Below are positions 8,214 through 17,153 of a DNA stretch of 59,422 nt, piece after piece. The notes beneath the pieces are model-generated. The model worked only from the letters and a program-made list of their open reading frames with translations. It was not told the origin of the DNA and ran no database searches. Position numbers and translations under genes: made by a program. Source of the DNA: Peribacillus deserti (GTDB taxonomy: Bacteria > Bacillota > Bacilli > Bacillales > DSM-1321); assembly GCF_002863585.1 (NCBI RefSeq), contig NZ_PGUY01000041.1, positions 1 through 59,422 on the forward strand. Direction: 5' to 3'. Within the stretch, counting starts at the first letter, position 1. Each line of letters starts with the position of its first letter.

Positions 8214-8684
8214 TTAATATCTTAGTTTTTTCGTTGATGCCTCCCACCTCGCAAACGGTATGTCACTATCATTAACAATCAGCTGCTTCATCGAAAGTCT
8301 GCGTTCTTCCTTAGGCAGTACAAGCTCTGTATAAATAAAATGGTCATCAAACCCAATGGCTGCTGCCTGGTCTTTCGTACATGCATAATACACCGCTTTT
8401 GGCCGTGCCCAATAAATGGCCCCCAGGCACATCGGACATGGTTCACAGCTTGTGTAAATTTCACAACCATCCAGCTGTTGATGCCGAAGCACTTCACAAG
8501 CCGCTCTGATTGCCCGGATTTCGGCATGTGCTGTAGGATCGCAGGAGGCTGTCACTTGATTTTGTCCTGCCGCAATAATTTTCCCCTCTTTTACAACCAC
8601 TGCGCCAAACGGTCCCCCGCCGTTTAAGGAGACATTCATTTTGGCTAGGTGTACCGCTTCCTTCATGAATTTTTCTCTCTCCAA
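8214..8684 (-). CDS. guaD: Guanine deaminase
   Basis: GuaD converts guanine to xanthine and ammonia in purine salvage and catabolism. The zinc site of the cytidine/deoxycytidylate deaminase fold is clear, with HAE (His53, Glu55) and PCPMC (Cys83 and Cys86). The stretch around YTSCEPCPMCLGAIYWARPK matches B. subtilis GuaD almost exactly. I choose TTG 8684 as the start. AGGGGG sits seven bases before it, whereas it abuts the ATG at 8690, and the resulting N-terminus aligns with B. subtilis GuaD without a gap. The product has 156 residues. Confidence 0.92.
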   Translation of the reverse strand: MEREKFMKEAVHLAKMNVSLNGGGPFGAVVVKEGKIIAAGQNQVTASCDPTAHAEIRAIRAACEVLRHQQLDGCEIYTSCEPCPMCLGAIYWARPKAVYYACTKDQAAAIGFDDHFIYTELVLPKEERRLSMKQLIVNDSDIPFARWEASTKKLRY

Positions 8685-9004
8685 GCCCATTCCCCCTAAA
8701 AAAGGTATAGTTCCACTAAACTAAATTCAGAGGGAATTTCCTATTCACCTGTTAGATCTCTAGCCAACATTATCGTTAAATTTTGGTTGATTATACAAGA
8801 ACCTAATGGGTTACTATATGAAGGGTCTGAAAAGGATTTCAATTTTTAACAAAATACGGAAGGTTTACACTTTTTTAAATATATTCACTATTCTAAAATA
8901 TCTTTTTTATCCTTTTATATTGGAATTTAGTTGAAATATACTAAATTGTGTTTACAACATTACGGATTAAAGTTATTATAAGATAATTAAAAGGAGGAGA
9001 AAGT
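8685..9004 (+). promoter_or_regulatory. Intergenic region with a sigma-A promoter for the peptide transporter
   Basis: The 320 gene-free bases are very AT-rich. A vegetative-type promoter is visible: TTTACA at 8951-8956, a 17-base spacer, and TATTAT at 8974-8979. The ribosome-binding site AAAGGAGGAGAAAGT stands before ATG 9005. The intact promoter and ribosome-binding site suggest the transporter gene was functional until recently. Confidence 0.55.
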
Positions 9005-10498
9005 ATGTCATCTATAAATAAACAGAAAATTGTGGATAGTGTCCCTCAAAAAGGGTTCTTCGGACATCCTAAAGGCTTATTCACACTATTCTTCACTGAG
9101 TTCTAGGAGCGATTCTCCTACTATGGTATGAGAGCCATCCTCGTTTATTATATGTATTACTCAGTTTCAAAAGGCGGTCTGGGAATTGATGAAGGTACAG
9201 CCCTAGCCATCGTATCCATTTATGGATCACTGGTTTACATGTCCGGGATCATCGGAGGCTGGCTGGCCGACAGGATTTTCGGTACACAAAGAGCCGTATT
9301 CTTTGGTGGAATCCTGATTATGCTGGGACATATTGTTCTTGCAGTACCTGGAAGCCTCTCCATGTTCTTTGTTTCCATGGTACTAATCGTCTTAGGTACC
9401 GGTCTTCTAAAACCTAATGTTTCCAGTGTTGTCGGGGAAATGTATGCTGAAAAAGACGAACGCCGTGATGCAGGTTTCAGTATCTTCTACATGGGGATTA
9501 ACGCCGGTGCATTCCTTTCACCATTAATTGTCGGAACAGTCGGAATGAAATACAGCTTCCACCTTGGATTCGGTATCGCTGCCGTTGGTATGCTGTTTGG
9601 ACTGATTCTATTTGTTGCTACAAAGAAAAATAATCTTGGACTTGCAGGAACTATGCCTGCAAACCCGTTATCACCTTCAGAAAGAAAAACTGTATTCATT
9701 AAATTAGGACTTCCAGCAATCGTACTTGCTGTTATCATTATTATCGCTGCTACTTCGGGCACTTTAACAATAGAAGGTTTTATTAATCTTGTAGCTGTTC
9801 TAGGCTTTGTTATTCCTGCTCTTTACTTTATCTTTATGTATCGCAGCCCTAAAACAACTTCCGTTGAACGCTCTCGTTTAATCGCTTATATTCCATTGTT
9901 CATAGCTGCTGTTATGTTCTGGGCGATCCAGGAACAAGGTTCAACGATCTTGGCAAGCTATGCTGACAAAAGAACTCAGTTAGACTTTGCAGGCATTCAT
10001 ATCTCACCTGCATGGTTCCAATCTCTAAACCCATTATTCATCATCATCTTTGCTCCAGTCTTTGCATGGTTATGGGTAAAATTAGGCAAACGCCAGCCGA
10101 CTATACCTCAGAAATTCGCACTAGGTTTATTGTTCGCAGGTTTATCATTCCTTGTAATTCTGCTTCCTGCTTACTTTGGAGGATCAGATTCATTGGTTAG
10201 TCCATTATGGCTTGTCCTTAGCTATTTCATTGTTGTACTTGGTGAGCTTTGCCTGTCACCAGTTGGTCTTTCGGCAACAACCAAACTAGCTCCTGCTGCG
10301 TTCTCTGCACAAACTATGAGCTTATGGTTCTTAGCAAGTGCAGCGGCACAAGCTCTGAATGCACAGCTGGTTAGATTCTACTCAGCCGATACCGAAATGG
10401 CTTACTTTGGAACTATTGGTGTAGCTTCCCTAGTACTAGGATTCATCCTCTTGGCAATTTCACCAAAAATTCAAGGTCTTATGAAGGGTATACGTTAA
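9005..10498 (+). pseudogene. dtpT: POT-family di/tripeptide transporter interrupted by an amber codon
   Basis: The full frame from ATG 9005 would encode a 497-residue proton-coupled peptide symporter (POT/PTR family, DtpT-like) with 12 or more membrane segments. Codon 34 (9104-9106) is TAG where the family has a conserved tryptophan. The surrounding sequence reads FFTEF-stop-ERFSYYGMR, so the stop falls inside the ExxER proton-coupling motif of helix 1. The rest of the frame is intact for 464 codons with no other lesion, so the change is recent or an error. Restart at ATG 9128 would delete most of helix 1 and the motif. Readthrough is possible but there is no special signal for it. An AAAGGAGGAG ribosome-binding site and a promoter precede the gene. 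Confidence 0.9.
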
Positions 10499-10514
10499 TT
10501 CATACCTCTATATT

Positions 10515-10547
10515 CAGACAGCTTGTCTTAGACAGGCTGTCTTTTTT
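10515..10547 (+). terminator. Rho-independent terminator
   Basis: AGACAGCTTGTCT pairs with AGACAGGCTGTCT (with wobble) and is followed by TTTTTT. It lies 17 bases after the transporter stop. Confidence 0.85.
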
Positions 10548-10663
10548 GTTTCCAACAATAACAGATATACATACTCTCCGTATCTTTTTCAATTTTGGGC
10601 ATATTAAGGTTGGATAGTCCCTCGTTATAGAATAAAAATGCGAGATAAGGAGACCAATTATTC

Positions 10664-12388
10664 ATGAAAAAAACCATCGCTGACTTACTTATCGATTCAT
10701 TGCTGCATGCAGGTGTTAAAAGGATTTATGGAATTGTAGGAGATTCGCTGAATGCAGTACTGGACTCTATAAGACGTTCAGGAAAAATAGAATGGATCAG
10801 TGTCCGGCATGAAGAAGTAGCTGCCTTTGCTGCGGGATCCGATTCACTGCTTTCAGACAGTATCGCAGTATGTGCAGGAAGCAGCGGTCCTGGGAACCTT
10901 CATTTGATTAACGGCTTATATGATTGCCATCACAGCAGGATACCGGTTCTTGCCATAGCTGCGCATATCCCGAGTAATGAGCTGGGTGGAGAATATTTTC
11001 AGCATACTCGTCCCGAACACCTATTCAAAGATTGCAGTCATTTCACCGAAATTGTGACACGGCCGGAACAAATGCCAAGACTGGTGACCATCGCCCTGCA
11101 GCATGCTGTTTCCAAGAAAGGAGTATCTGTACTTGTACTGCCAGGTGATGTAGCCTCTCTGCCAGATGACGAAACCGTACCTGAACATGTTGTTCACATT
11201 ACCAAGCCTGTGGTACGCCCTTCAGATCCTGAACTAGCAAAGCTTGCTGAATATCTGAACAAAGGAAAAAGAATAACCCTTTTATGCGGTGCTGGCTGTG
11301 AAGGAGCGCATGCTGAACTCATGCAGCTCTGTGACAGGCTGAAATCTCCTATGGTTATCGCACTAAGGGGAAAAGAACATCTAGAATACGATAATCCATA
11401 TTCAGTAGGCTTGACAGGCTTGATTGGCTACTCTTCGGGGTATCATGCCATGATGAATTGCGATGTATTGCTGATGCTTGGGACAGACTTTCCATACCGC
11501 CAGTTCTATCCGAAAAAAGCGGACATCCTGCAGGTTGATCTAAGAGCCGAACATTTGGGGCGGCGGGCTGCGTTAAGTTATGGATTGTGCGGGGATGTAA
11601 AGTATACGGTTGAAGCCCTGCTGCCGCTATTAACCGAGACTCATGATTCTTCTCATTTAGACAAATATGTATCTGATTATGCTGATGTACGCAAAGGGCT
11701 GGACGACCTGGCAGTTGGGAAACCCGGCCGAAAACCGATTCACCCGCAGTACTTAACCAAAATGGTGAGTGATCTTGCAAGCAAGGACGCCGTCTTTACC
11801 TGTGATGTCGGAACACCTACTTTGTGGGCTGCCCGCTATCTAGAGATGAATGGGAAGAGACGCTTATTAGGCTCTTTTAATCACGGGACCATGGCGAATG
11901 CTCTTCCACAGGCCATTGGGGCTCAAGCTGCCGATCGGAACAGGCAGATTATTGCATTATCCGGTGACGGAGGATTAGCCATGTTAATGGGTGATTTATT
12001 AACACTTCGACAGCACAAACTTCCTGTAAAAGTTGTAGTATTTAACAACAGTTCCCTAAGTTTCGTTGAATTGGAGATGAAGGCTGCGGGGTATCTCGAA
12101 ACAGGAACGGAGCTGAACAATCCTAACTTTGCCGAGGTAGCTCAGGCAATTGGTATAGAAGGAATCCGAGTGGAAGACCCAGCTGATCTAGAAAGTGCTT
12201 TAAAACGGGCGTTTGAAACAGATGGACCGGTTTTGCTCGATGTTCTGGTCAATCGCCAGGAGCTCTCCCTCCCGCCTAAGATTAATTTTGAACAAGCCCA
12301 CGGATTTACCCTATGGATGTTAAAGGCAGTTCTGAATGGTGACGGAGATAAATTGGTTGAACTAGCGAAGACTAACTTGATTCGTTGA
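10664..12388 (+). CDS. poxB: Pyruvate oxidase (quinone-dependent, acetate-forming)
   Basis: PoxB decarboxylates pyruvate oxidatively to acetate and CO2 and feeds electrons to membrane quinones. It uses thiamine diphosphate and FAD. The 574-residue protein is alignable with E. coli PoxB (572) nearly end to end, with the catalytic Glu50 in RHEEVAAF, the thiamine diphosphate motif GDGGLAMLMGD and the FNHGTMANA region. The C-terminal tail that mediates lipid activation in E. coli is also present (ELAKTNLIR). An AAGGAG ribosome-binding site precedes the ATG. The gene stands alone between terminators. The assignment is better supported than acetolactate synthase because the similarity covers the whole length, including the tail. 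Confidence 0.93.
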   Translation: MKKTIADLLIDSLLHAGVKRIYGIVGDSLNAVLDSIRRSGKIEWISVRHEEVAAFAAGSDSLLSDSIAVCAGSSGPGNLHLINGLYDCHHSRIPVLAIAAHIPSNELGGEYFQHTRPEHLFKDCSHFTEIVTRPEQMPRLVTIALQHAVSKKGVSVLVLPGDVASLPDDETVPEHVVHITKPVVRPSDPELAKLAEYLNKGKRITLLCGAGCEGAHAELMQLCDRLKSPMVIALRGKEHLEYDNPYSVGLTGLIGYSSGYHAMMNCDVLLMLGTDFPYRQFYPKKADILQVDLRAEHLGRRAALSYGLCGDVKYTVEALLPLLTETHDSSHLDKYVSDYADVRKGLDDLAVGKPGRKPIHPQYLTKMVSDLASKDAVFTCDVGTPTLWAARYLEMNGKRRLLGSFNHGTMANALPQAIGAQAADRNRQIIALSGDGGLAMLMGDLLTLRQHKLPVKVVVFNNSSLSFVELEMKAAGYLETGTELNNPNFAEVAQAIGIEGIRVEDPADLESALKRAFETDGPVLLDVLVNRQELSLPPKINFEQAHGFTLWMLKAVLNGDGDKLVELAKTNLIR

Positions 12389-12398
12389 GTCTGTAACA

Positions 12399-12432
12399 TA
12401 AAAAAGCCTTTCGATCTGGAAAGGCTTTTTTA
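12399..12432. terminator. Bidirectional Rho-independent terminator
   Basis: AAAAAAGCCTTTC and GAAAGGCTTTTTT form a stem flanked by A and T runs on both sides. It ends poxB on the plus strand and probably the sigma-54 operon arriving on the minus strand. Confidence 0.88.
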
Positions 12433-12501
12433 TGCACTTTTATACTTGTAGCTTACTGAATGTTAAGCAGGCTAACTTTTTACATCAGCCTCTATTTTCT
12501 G

Positions 12502-13191
12502 CTATCTTGACAGATTTGCTTCCATATTATTTAACAGAGTGAATAAAACTCTTTTTGCACCTATCAGCAAATCTTGTCTCCCAGTCCAGCTATCCGGTGC
12601 TTGTATGTACTCGCCTGAGGATGATGGTCTCTCATTAACCGCCAGTTCACAAATGATATCCTCGGAAAACTCCGGATGGAATTGAATGCCCACTACGTTT
12701 TCTCCATATGAAAAGGCTTGGTTTGTACATCCTGTACTGGAAGCTAGGAGTGTTGCATCCTGCGGTAAATCAAACGTATCGCCATGATGTTCAAATGCTG
12801 GAAATTGATCAGGAACTCCTTCAAAAAACGTCGACCTGGCTGAAACCTGTATCGGCCACCACCCCATTTCCTGGTGTTCATGCGGATACACCCTGCCGCC
12901 CAAAACCTCCGCCAGCAATTGGGCTCCCAGGCAGATACCAAGCACCATTTTTTTGCCTTTTATTGCTTTTTTCATAAACTCCTTTTCCACAGCCAGCCAA
13001 GGAAAGGCCGCTTCCTCGTAAGCTCCCATCCTCCCGCCGAGAATGATCAGCATATCAAAGCTCTCTATATCTGGAAGGGCTTGGTTTTCGTACATTTTGG
13101 TACAAGCCAGTGGATAATTTTTTTCTGCAGCCCATTCTTCGATGTGGCCTAATGCAGCTAACTCATCGTTTTGTATATAATGTATTTTCAC
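12502..13191 (-). CDS. Class I glutamine amidotransferase-like hydrolase
   Basis: The 229-residue protein has the class I amidotransferase triad: Cys87 in GICLGAQLLA and His172/Glu174 in GIQFHPEF. A GGRMGAYEE loop forms the oxyanion region. There is no synthetase domain, so it is a free-standing hydrolase or amidotransferase subunit, closest in pattern to GMP-synthase-like domains. It is the last gene of the sigma-54 operon, 38 bases after the glutamine-synthetase-like gene. By analogy with PuuD (gamma-glutamyl-GABA hydrolase) and AtdA2 of aniline degradation, it may hydrolyse a gamma-glutamyl intermediate. That is inference from context. Confidence 0.85.
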   Translation of the reverse strand: MKIHYIQNDELAALGHIEEWAAEKNYPLACTKMYENQALPDIESFDMLIILGGRMGAYEEAAFPWLAVEKEFMKKAIKGKKMVLGICLGAQLLAEVLGGRVYPHEHQEMGWWPIQVSARSTFFEGVPDQFPAFEHHGDTFDLPQDATLLASSTGCTNQAFSYGENVVGIQFHPEFSEDIICELAVNERPSSSGEYIQAPDSWTGRQDLLIGAKRVLFTLLNNMEANLSR

Positions 13192-13229
13192 AATAAACCC
13201 CCTCCAGCTATAACTGATGTAATAACGGG

Positions 13230-14576
13230 TTAGAATCTTGTCGAAAAGATTTTGCGCTCCCAGTCACTTACATATCGGGAGTACTTATCCCATTCTGTCC
13301 TCTTGATTTTAATAAACTCTTCCCATATAGTCCTGCCAATCGTTTCTGCCAGTACGGAATCCTGAGCCAGTGAATCAATGGCTTCGGTAAGGCTTTTTGG
13401 CACCCAGTTTATGCCTCGTTCCTTCAGCTGAAATTCGCTTGCCTGGCTTACATCAAAGTCAACAGGCTCTCCCGGGTCGATGGTATTCTGAATGCCGCGG
13501 AGACCTGCTGCTACTAAGCATGCTGCCAGGAGATAGGGATTGGCTGTCCCATCTGCACCTCTATACTCGAAGCGTCTTGTTCTTCTTTTCTCAGGAATTC
13601 GGACTAAAACAGAACGGTTTCCGGATCCATAGCAGATGTGTGCAGGAGCCCATGATCCCGGCTGCATGCGTTTATAGGAATTAATGCTCGGTGCCCCTAT
13701 GGCGATCATTGAAGATCCGTGCTTTAAAAGGCCCCCAATGAAATGATATGCTTTTTCTGACATATCAAGTCCGCGCTGATCGGTTGTATCTTCGAACAGA
13801 TTTTCCCCGCCTTCATCATAGAGGCTGATATGGACATGCAGTCCGCTGCCTGATAAATGTTGAAAAGGCTTCGGCATCAAGGTTCCAACCATCCCTTTAT
13901 CACGTGCGATCTGTTTGTATAAATGCATAAAAGTCACCTGGTCATCGGCAGCCTTCAGAGCATTGGTATATTTCAAGTTGATTTCAAGCTGGCCAGGTCC
14001 ATATTCACTCGAAATCTGCTCCGTTTGTACTCCCATAGCTTCAAGCGAATAAACAAAAGCCTGAATGAAATCCTCTTGTATATCAGCTCCTTCTGTGGAG
14101 AAACAATGGCTGTTATCCGCTGGGACAAGCTCTCCATCCACTTCTTTCAATAAATAGGCTTCCTGTTCAAAAGCCATATTCATTTTTCCGCCAAGTAGAG
14201 ATTCAACCTCATCCAGCAGGCGCTTTAATGCACTTCGAGGGCAGCCGTGCCATGGATCTCCATTAATGTCCACCAGATCGCAAAGCATACGCGCTGTATT
14301 CTTGCGGTATGGAAGAATGGCAAAGGTTCCTGGATCGGGGACGGCAAAGAAGTCACCGTCGTTTGGGCCGAATGCTGGATTCGGTATATATTCATCAAAA
14401 ACATCAAAGCTCATAATAGCTGTACTGAAGTTGACTCCCTTTTCCATGACATCTTTCAGCTGTGCAGGGCGAATGGTCCTTCCACGTGTGACACCTGCAT
14501 AATCGAGAAACTCCACCCGGATGAATTCTATCTTTTCATTATTAACTATGTCTAAGACGCTTTCTTTCGTCAACAT
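13230..14576 (-). CDS. Glutamine-synthetase-like gamma-glutamyl amine ligase
   Basis: This 448-residue protein keeps the glutamine synthetase catalytic fold: metal ligands in FEQEAYLL and EYGPGQLEINL, HVHISL for ATP/metal binding, and RRFEYRGADGTANPYL near the substrate arginines. The N-terminus begins with the FVRVEFLDYAGVTRG-type motif seen in the GlnA-like/PuuA group (here FIRVEFLDYAGVTRGR). It lacks the adenylylation loop of housekeeping enzymes. The neighbours (permease, amidohydrolases, amidotransferase, sigma-54 activator) argue for ligation of glutamate to an amine substrate rather than to ammonia. Its start overlaps the end of the M20 gene by 7 bases. Confidence 0.88.
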   Translation of the reverse strand: MLTKESVLDIVNNEKIEFIRVEFLDYAGVTRGRTIRPAQLKDVMEKGVNFSTAIMSFDVFDEYIPNPAFGPNDGDFFAVPDPGTFAILPYRKNTARMLCDLVDINGDPWHGCPRSALKRLLDEVESLLGGKMNMAFEQEAYLLKEVDGELVPADNSHCFSTEGADIQEDFIQAFVYSLEAMGVQTEQISSEYGPGQLEINLKYTNALKAADDQVTFMHLYKQIARDKGMVGTLMPKPFQHLSGSGLHVHISLYDEGGENLFEDTTDQRGLDMSEKAYHFIGGLLKHGSSMIAIGAPSINSYKRMQPGSWAPAHICYGSGNRSVLVRIPEKRRTRRFEYRGADGTANPYLLAACLVAAGLRGIQNTIDPGEPVDFDVSQASEFQLKERGINWVPKSLTEAIDSLAQDSVLAETIGRTIWEEFIKIKRTEWDKYSRYVSDWERKIFSTRF

Positions 14577-15769
14577 TTATTCTCCACTCCTTTTTGCAGC
14601 CTGCTCTTTATAGTGTAGATAAATAATTCGACTCCTATAGGGATGATCTCTTCATCAAAATCAAATTGTGGATGGTGCAAATCATAAGAGGGTTTATCCT
14701 CAATTGCTGTACCAAGCCTGAAATAGGTGCTTGGAACTTTTTCGGAGAAGGATCCAAAATCGTCTGCTCCCATGGAAGGCTCCTTTAATTGAACAACTTG
14801 TTCAGAACCAAAGAGCTCTTTTGCGCTTTCTTCTAGGGCGTGTGTCACCCACTGAGTGTTGATTACAGGAGGATGGCTCTCCTTATAATGAACTGCAGCT
14901 TTTCCTCCAAAGCTTTTAGCAATGTTCTTACTTAGCTCCATTACTTGTATCTTTAGCCTTTTTCGAGTCTCCAAGGTTACAGCCCTTGTGGTTCCCTCCA
15001 AAACTACGTTGTCAGCTACTACATTGTTTGCGGTTCCTCCATGTATTTTTCCGACGTGAACAACAACTGGCTCTACGGGCCTGCTTGACTTCGTTACCAA
15101 GGTAGGAAGAGCTTGAAGAATTTGCGAGCTAATGGTAATGGCATCAATTGCCTGATGTGGCCTTGCGCTGTGCCCGCCCTTTCCCTCAACTGTGATCACA
15201 AAATCATCACAGGACGCAGTAACCGCTCCATATATGACACCTACTGTCCCATGGGGAAGGTGTGGCCATAAATGGAGAGCCAACATCACATCTACTCTTG
15301 GATTCTCTAATACTCCGAGATTGATTAGCTGCTGGGCAGCACCATCTGCCTCTTCTCCAGGCTGAAAAATACACCTCACCCGTCCAGAAAGGAGGTTTTT
15401 TCGCTGGTAAAGCTGATATACCACTCCCAATAGAATCGTCGTATGTCCGTCATGACCGCAGGCGTGCATTATGCCGGTATTGGATGAAGAAAACGGAAGG
15501 CCCGTTTTCTCCTGAATAGGGAGGGCATCAATATCTGCCCGGATTCCAATATGCGGCCCTTCCCCGTTTTCACCAATAATGTCAACGAATATCCCGGTTT
15601 CTCCTATTATAGTAAATGGAATTCCCCATTCATCAAGGAGGGAAGCAATATAATCACGTGTACGAAATTCCTGGAAAGATAGCTCCGGATGTTGATGAAG
15701 ATAACGGCGGATTTCTATTAAACGATTTTTAAGCTCCTCATTAACTAGTATTTCCTTCTCGCTGATCAC
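14570..15769 (-). CDS. M20-family amidohydrolase (N-acyl amino acid/hippurate hydrolase type)
   Basis: The 399-residue metallo-hydrolase shows the M20D pattern: HACGHDGHTTILLG for the zinc ligands, the acidic pair in PGEEADGAAQ, GGHSARPH in the dimerisation and substrate region, and MGADDFGSF near the C-terminus. Family members cleave N-acyl or amide bonds of amino acids. Translation starts at GTG 15769 with GGAGGG upstream. It sits 15 bases after the permease stop, within the operon. A role in releasing an amine or amino acid from an imported amide is plausible. Confidence 0.88.
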   Translation of the reverse strand: MISEKEILVNEELKNRLIEIRRYLHQHPELSFQEFRTRDYIASLLDEWGIPFTIIGETGIFVDIIGENGEGPHIGIRADIDALPIQEKTGLPFSSSNTGIMHACGHDGHTTILLGVVYQLYQRKNLLSGRVRCIFQPGEEADGAAQQLINLGVLENPRVDVMLALHLWPHLPHGTVGVIYGAVTASCDDFVITVEGKGGHSARPHQAIDAITISSQILQALPTLVTKSSRPVEPVVVHVGKIHGGTANNVVADNVVLEGTTRAVTLETRKRLKIQVMELSKNIAKSFGGKAAVHYKESHPPVINTQWVTHALEESAKELFGSEQVVQLKEPSMGADDFGSFSEKVPSTYFRLGTAIEDKPSYDLHHPQFDFDEEIIPIGVELFIYTIKSRLQKGVENKC

Positions 15770-15784
15770 CCTGTTATGCCCTCC

Positions 15785-17149
15785 CTACAATGTGGTTTCT
15801 TTCCTTGTGGTGCTTGTTGTATTTTTAGATTTATTGAATATACGGAACATGACGTATAAGACTGCCATCCAGATGGCACCGCGAACAAGTGTCATAGGAG
15901 AACCGACAAACGTTCCGTAAAACACGATGGCAATTCCCACAAAACCTAAGATAGGAAACAACGGATATAGCGGCTGCTTCCATGACAGCTGCTGTACTTC
16001 GTGCAGTGCATTTTTACGGTAAAGAACCGCGGCAATCAGTGCCAGCGTCCAGGAAACTAGCCAGGCTAATACAAGCTGGGTGGAAAGCTCCACGTAAAGG
16101 AAATCCGGATTCACCGATCCAAAAAAAACTAATCCAACTGATGCAGCCCATACAGCCACAATCCCGTACACAGGAGTTCCTGTTTTTGGATGGATGTACC
16201 CAAAGAAGGCTGGGAGATAACCACTTTTTGCCTGTGCATAAAAGATCCGGGACGAAGCATACAGCGTTCCCATCAAAATACAGGTAGCTGCAGCAATCCA
16301 TGCGGTCATATTCATAATATAGGCGCCGGCAATTCCAAATATCATATTGGCTGCTTCGGTGAACGGCGAGCCATCCATTGTGATTTGATCCCAAGGAATT
16401 AAGCCTTGTAGTACAATTTGTGCTGCTGAGTATAAAGTTAAGAAAGTAATACTTGACCAGATTAATGCCTTAGGCAGATCTCTTGGATTTTTAACCTCTC
16501 CGCCGGCGGTTGCCAGTGTTACAGCCCCAAGGTAAGCATAGGTTCCTAATGGAATAGCTGCCCAGAAGCCGTCTGCTCCGTGCGGAAAGAATGGAGTGAA
16601 ATTATTAAAGTTAATATCCTTTAGTCCAATAAGAGAAAAAAGCGCCATTACAAGCGTCATGATAATAACGAGTATAAGCTGTGTTTTAGCTGCAATTTCC
16701 GTACCTAGAATATTTAAAATTGCAAAAATAGAGATAAATAGTATCGCAAAAAAGACTGGCCAAAACTCCCCTTTAAGCTGCGGGAAAAACCACATCGTCA
16801 GCTTCCCTAAAGCAAGTCCAACACTGCCGCCGGCAATGACCCAGCCCATTGCAAAGGTGAACCCGGACAAGAAGCCCCACCATTTACCCATGAACCGCTC
16901 GACCCAATGTGACATGGCTCCTGCGTTCGGCATTCCTACGGCCAGTTCTCCCAATGCAATCATTAAAAATAGCTGAGAAAGACCGGCAACCAGATAAGCC
17001 AGAATGGCTCCCGGGCCTGCTGTTGCAATCCCCTGACCCATAAGAACGAATACACCATCCCCGATAACTGCTCCAACCCCAAGCGCCCAGATCGACCAGT
17101 ATCCAAGCTTTCTCTGAGGCTCAAGTTCTAATTGAATAGGTTTGCTCAT
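15785..17149 (-). CDS. APC-superfamily amino acid/amine permease
   Basis: The 454-residue protein is an integral membrane transporter with about 12 hydrophobic segments. It carries the APC helix-1 unwound motif VGAVIGDGVFVLMGQG and the typical GEVKNPRDLPKAL loop. Its start lies 4 bases beyond the end of the amidohydrolase gene, so the two are tightly coupled. It probably imports the amine or amide that the operon degrades. The substrate cannot be read from the sequence. Confidence 0.88.
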   Translation of the reverse strand: MSKPIQLELEPQRKLGYWSIWALGVGAVIGDGVFVLMGQGIATAGPGAILAYLVAGLSQLFLMIALGELAVGMPNAGAMSHWVERFMGKWWGFLSGFTFAMGWVIAGGSVGLALGKLTMWFFPQLKGEFWPVFFAILFISIFAILNILGTEIAAKTQLILVIIMTLVMALFSLIGLKDINFNNFTPFFPHGADGFWAAIPLGTYAYLGAVTLATAGGEVKNPRDLPKALIWSSITFLTLYSAAQIVLQGLIPWDQITMDGSPFTEAANMIFGIAGAYIMNMTAWIAAATCILMGTLYASSRIFYAQAKSGYLPAFFGYIHPKTGTPVYGIVAVWAASVGLVFFGSVNPDFLYVELSTQLVLAWLVSWTLALIAAVLYRKNALHEVQQLSWKQPLYPLFPILGFVGIAIVFYGTFVGSPMTLVRGAIWMAVLYVMFRIFNKSKNTTSTTRKETTL

Positions 17150-17153
17150 TATT

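Noticed and set aside
10664-12388. Acetolactate synthase
   Set aside because: Shares the thiamine diphosphate fold, but full-length similarity including the C-terminal tail favours PoxB.
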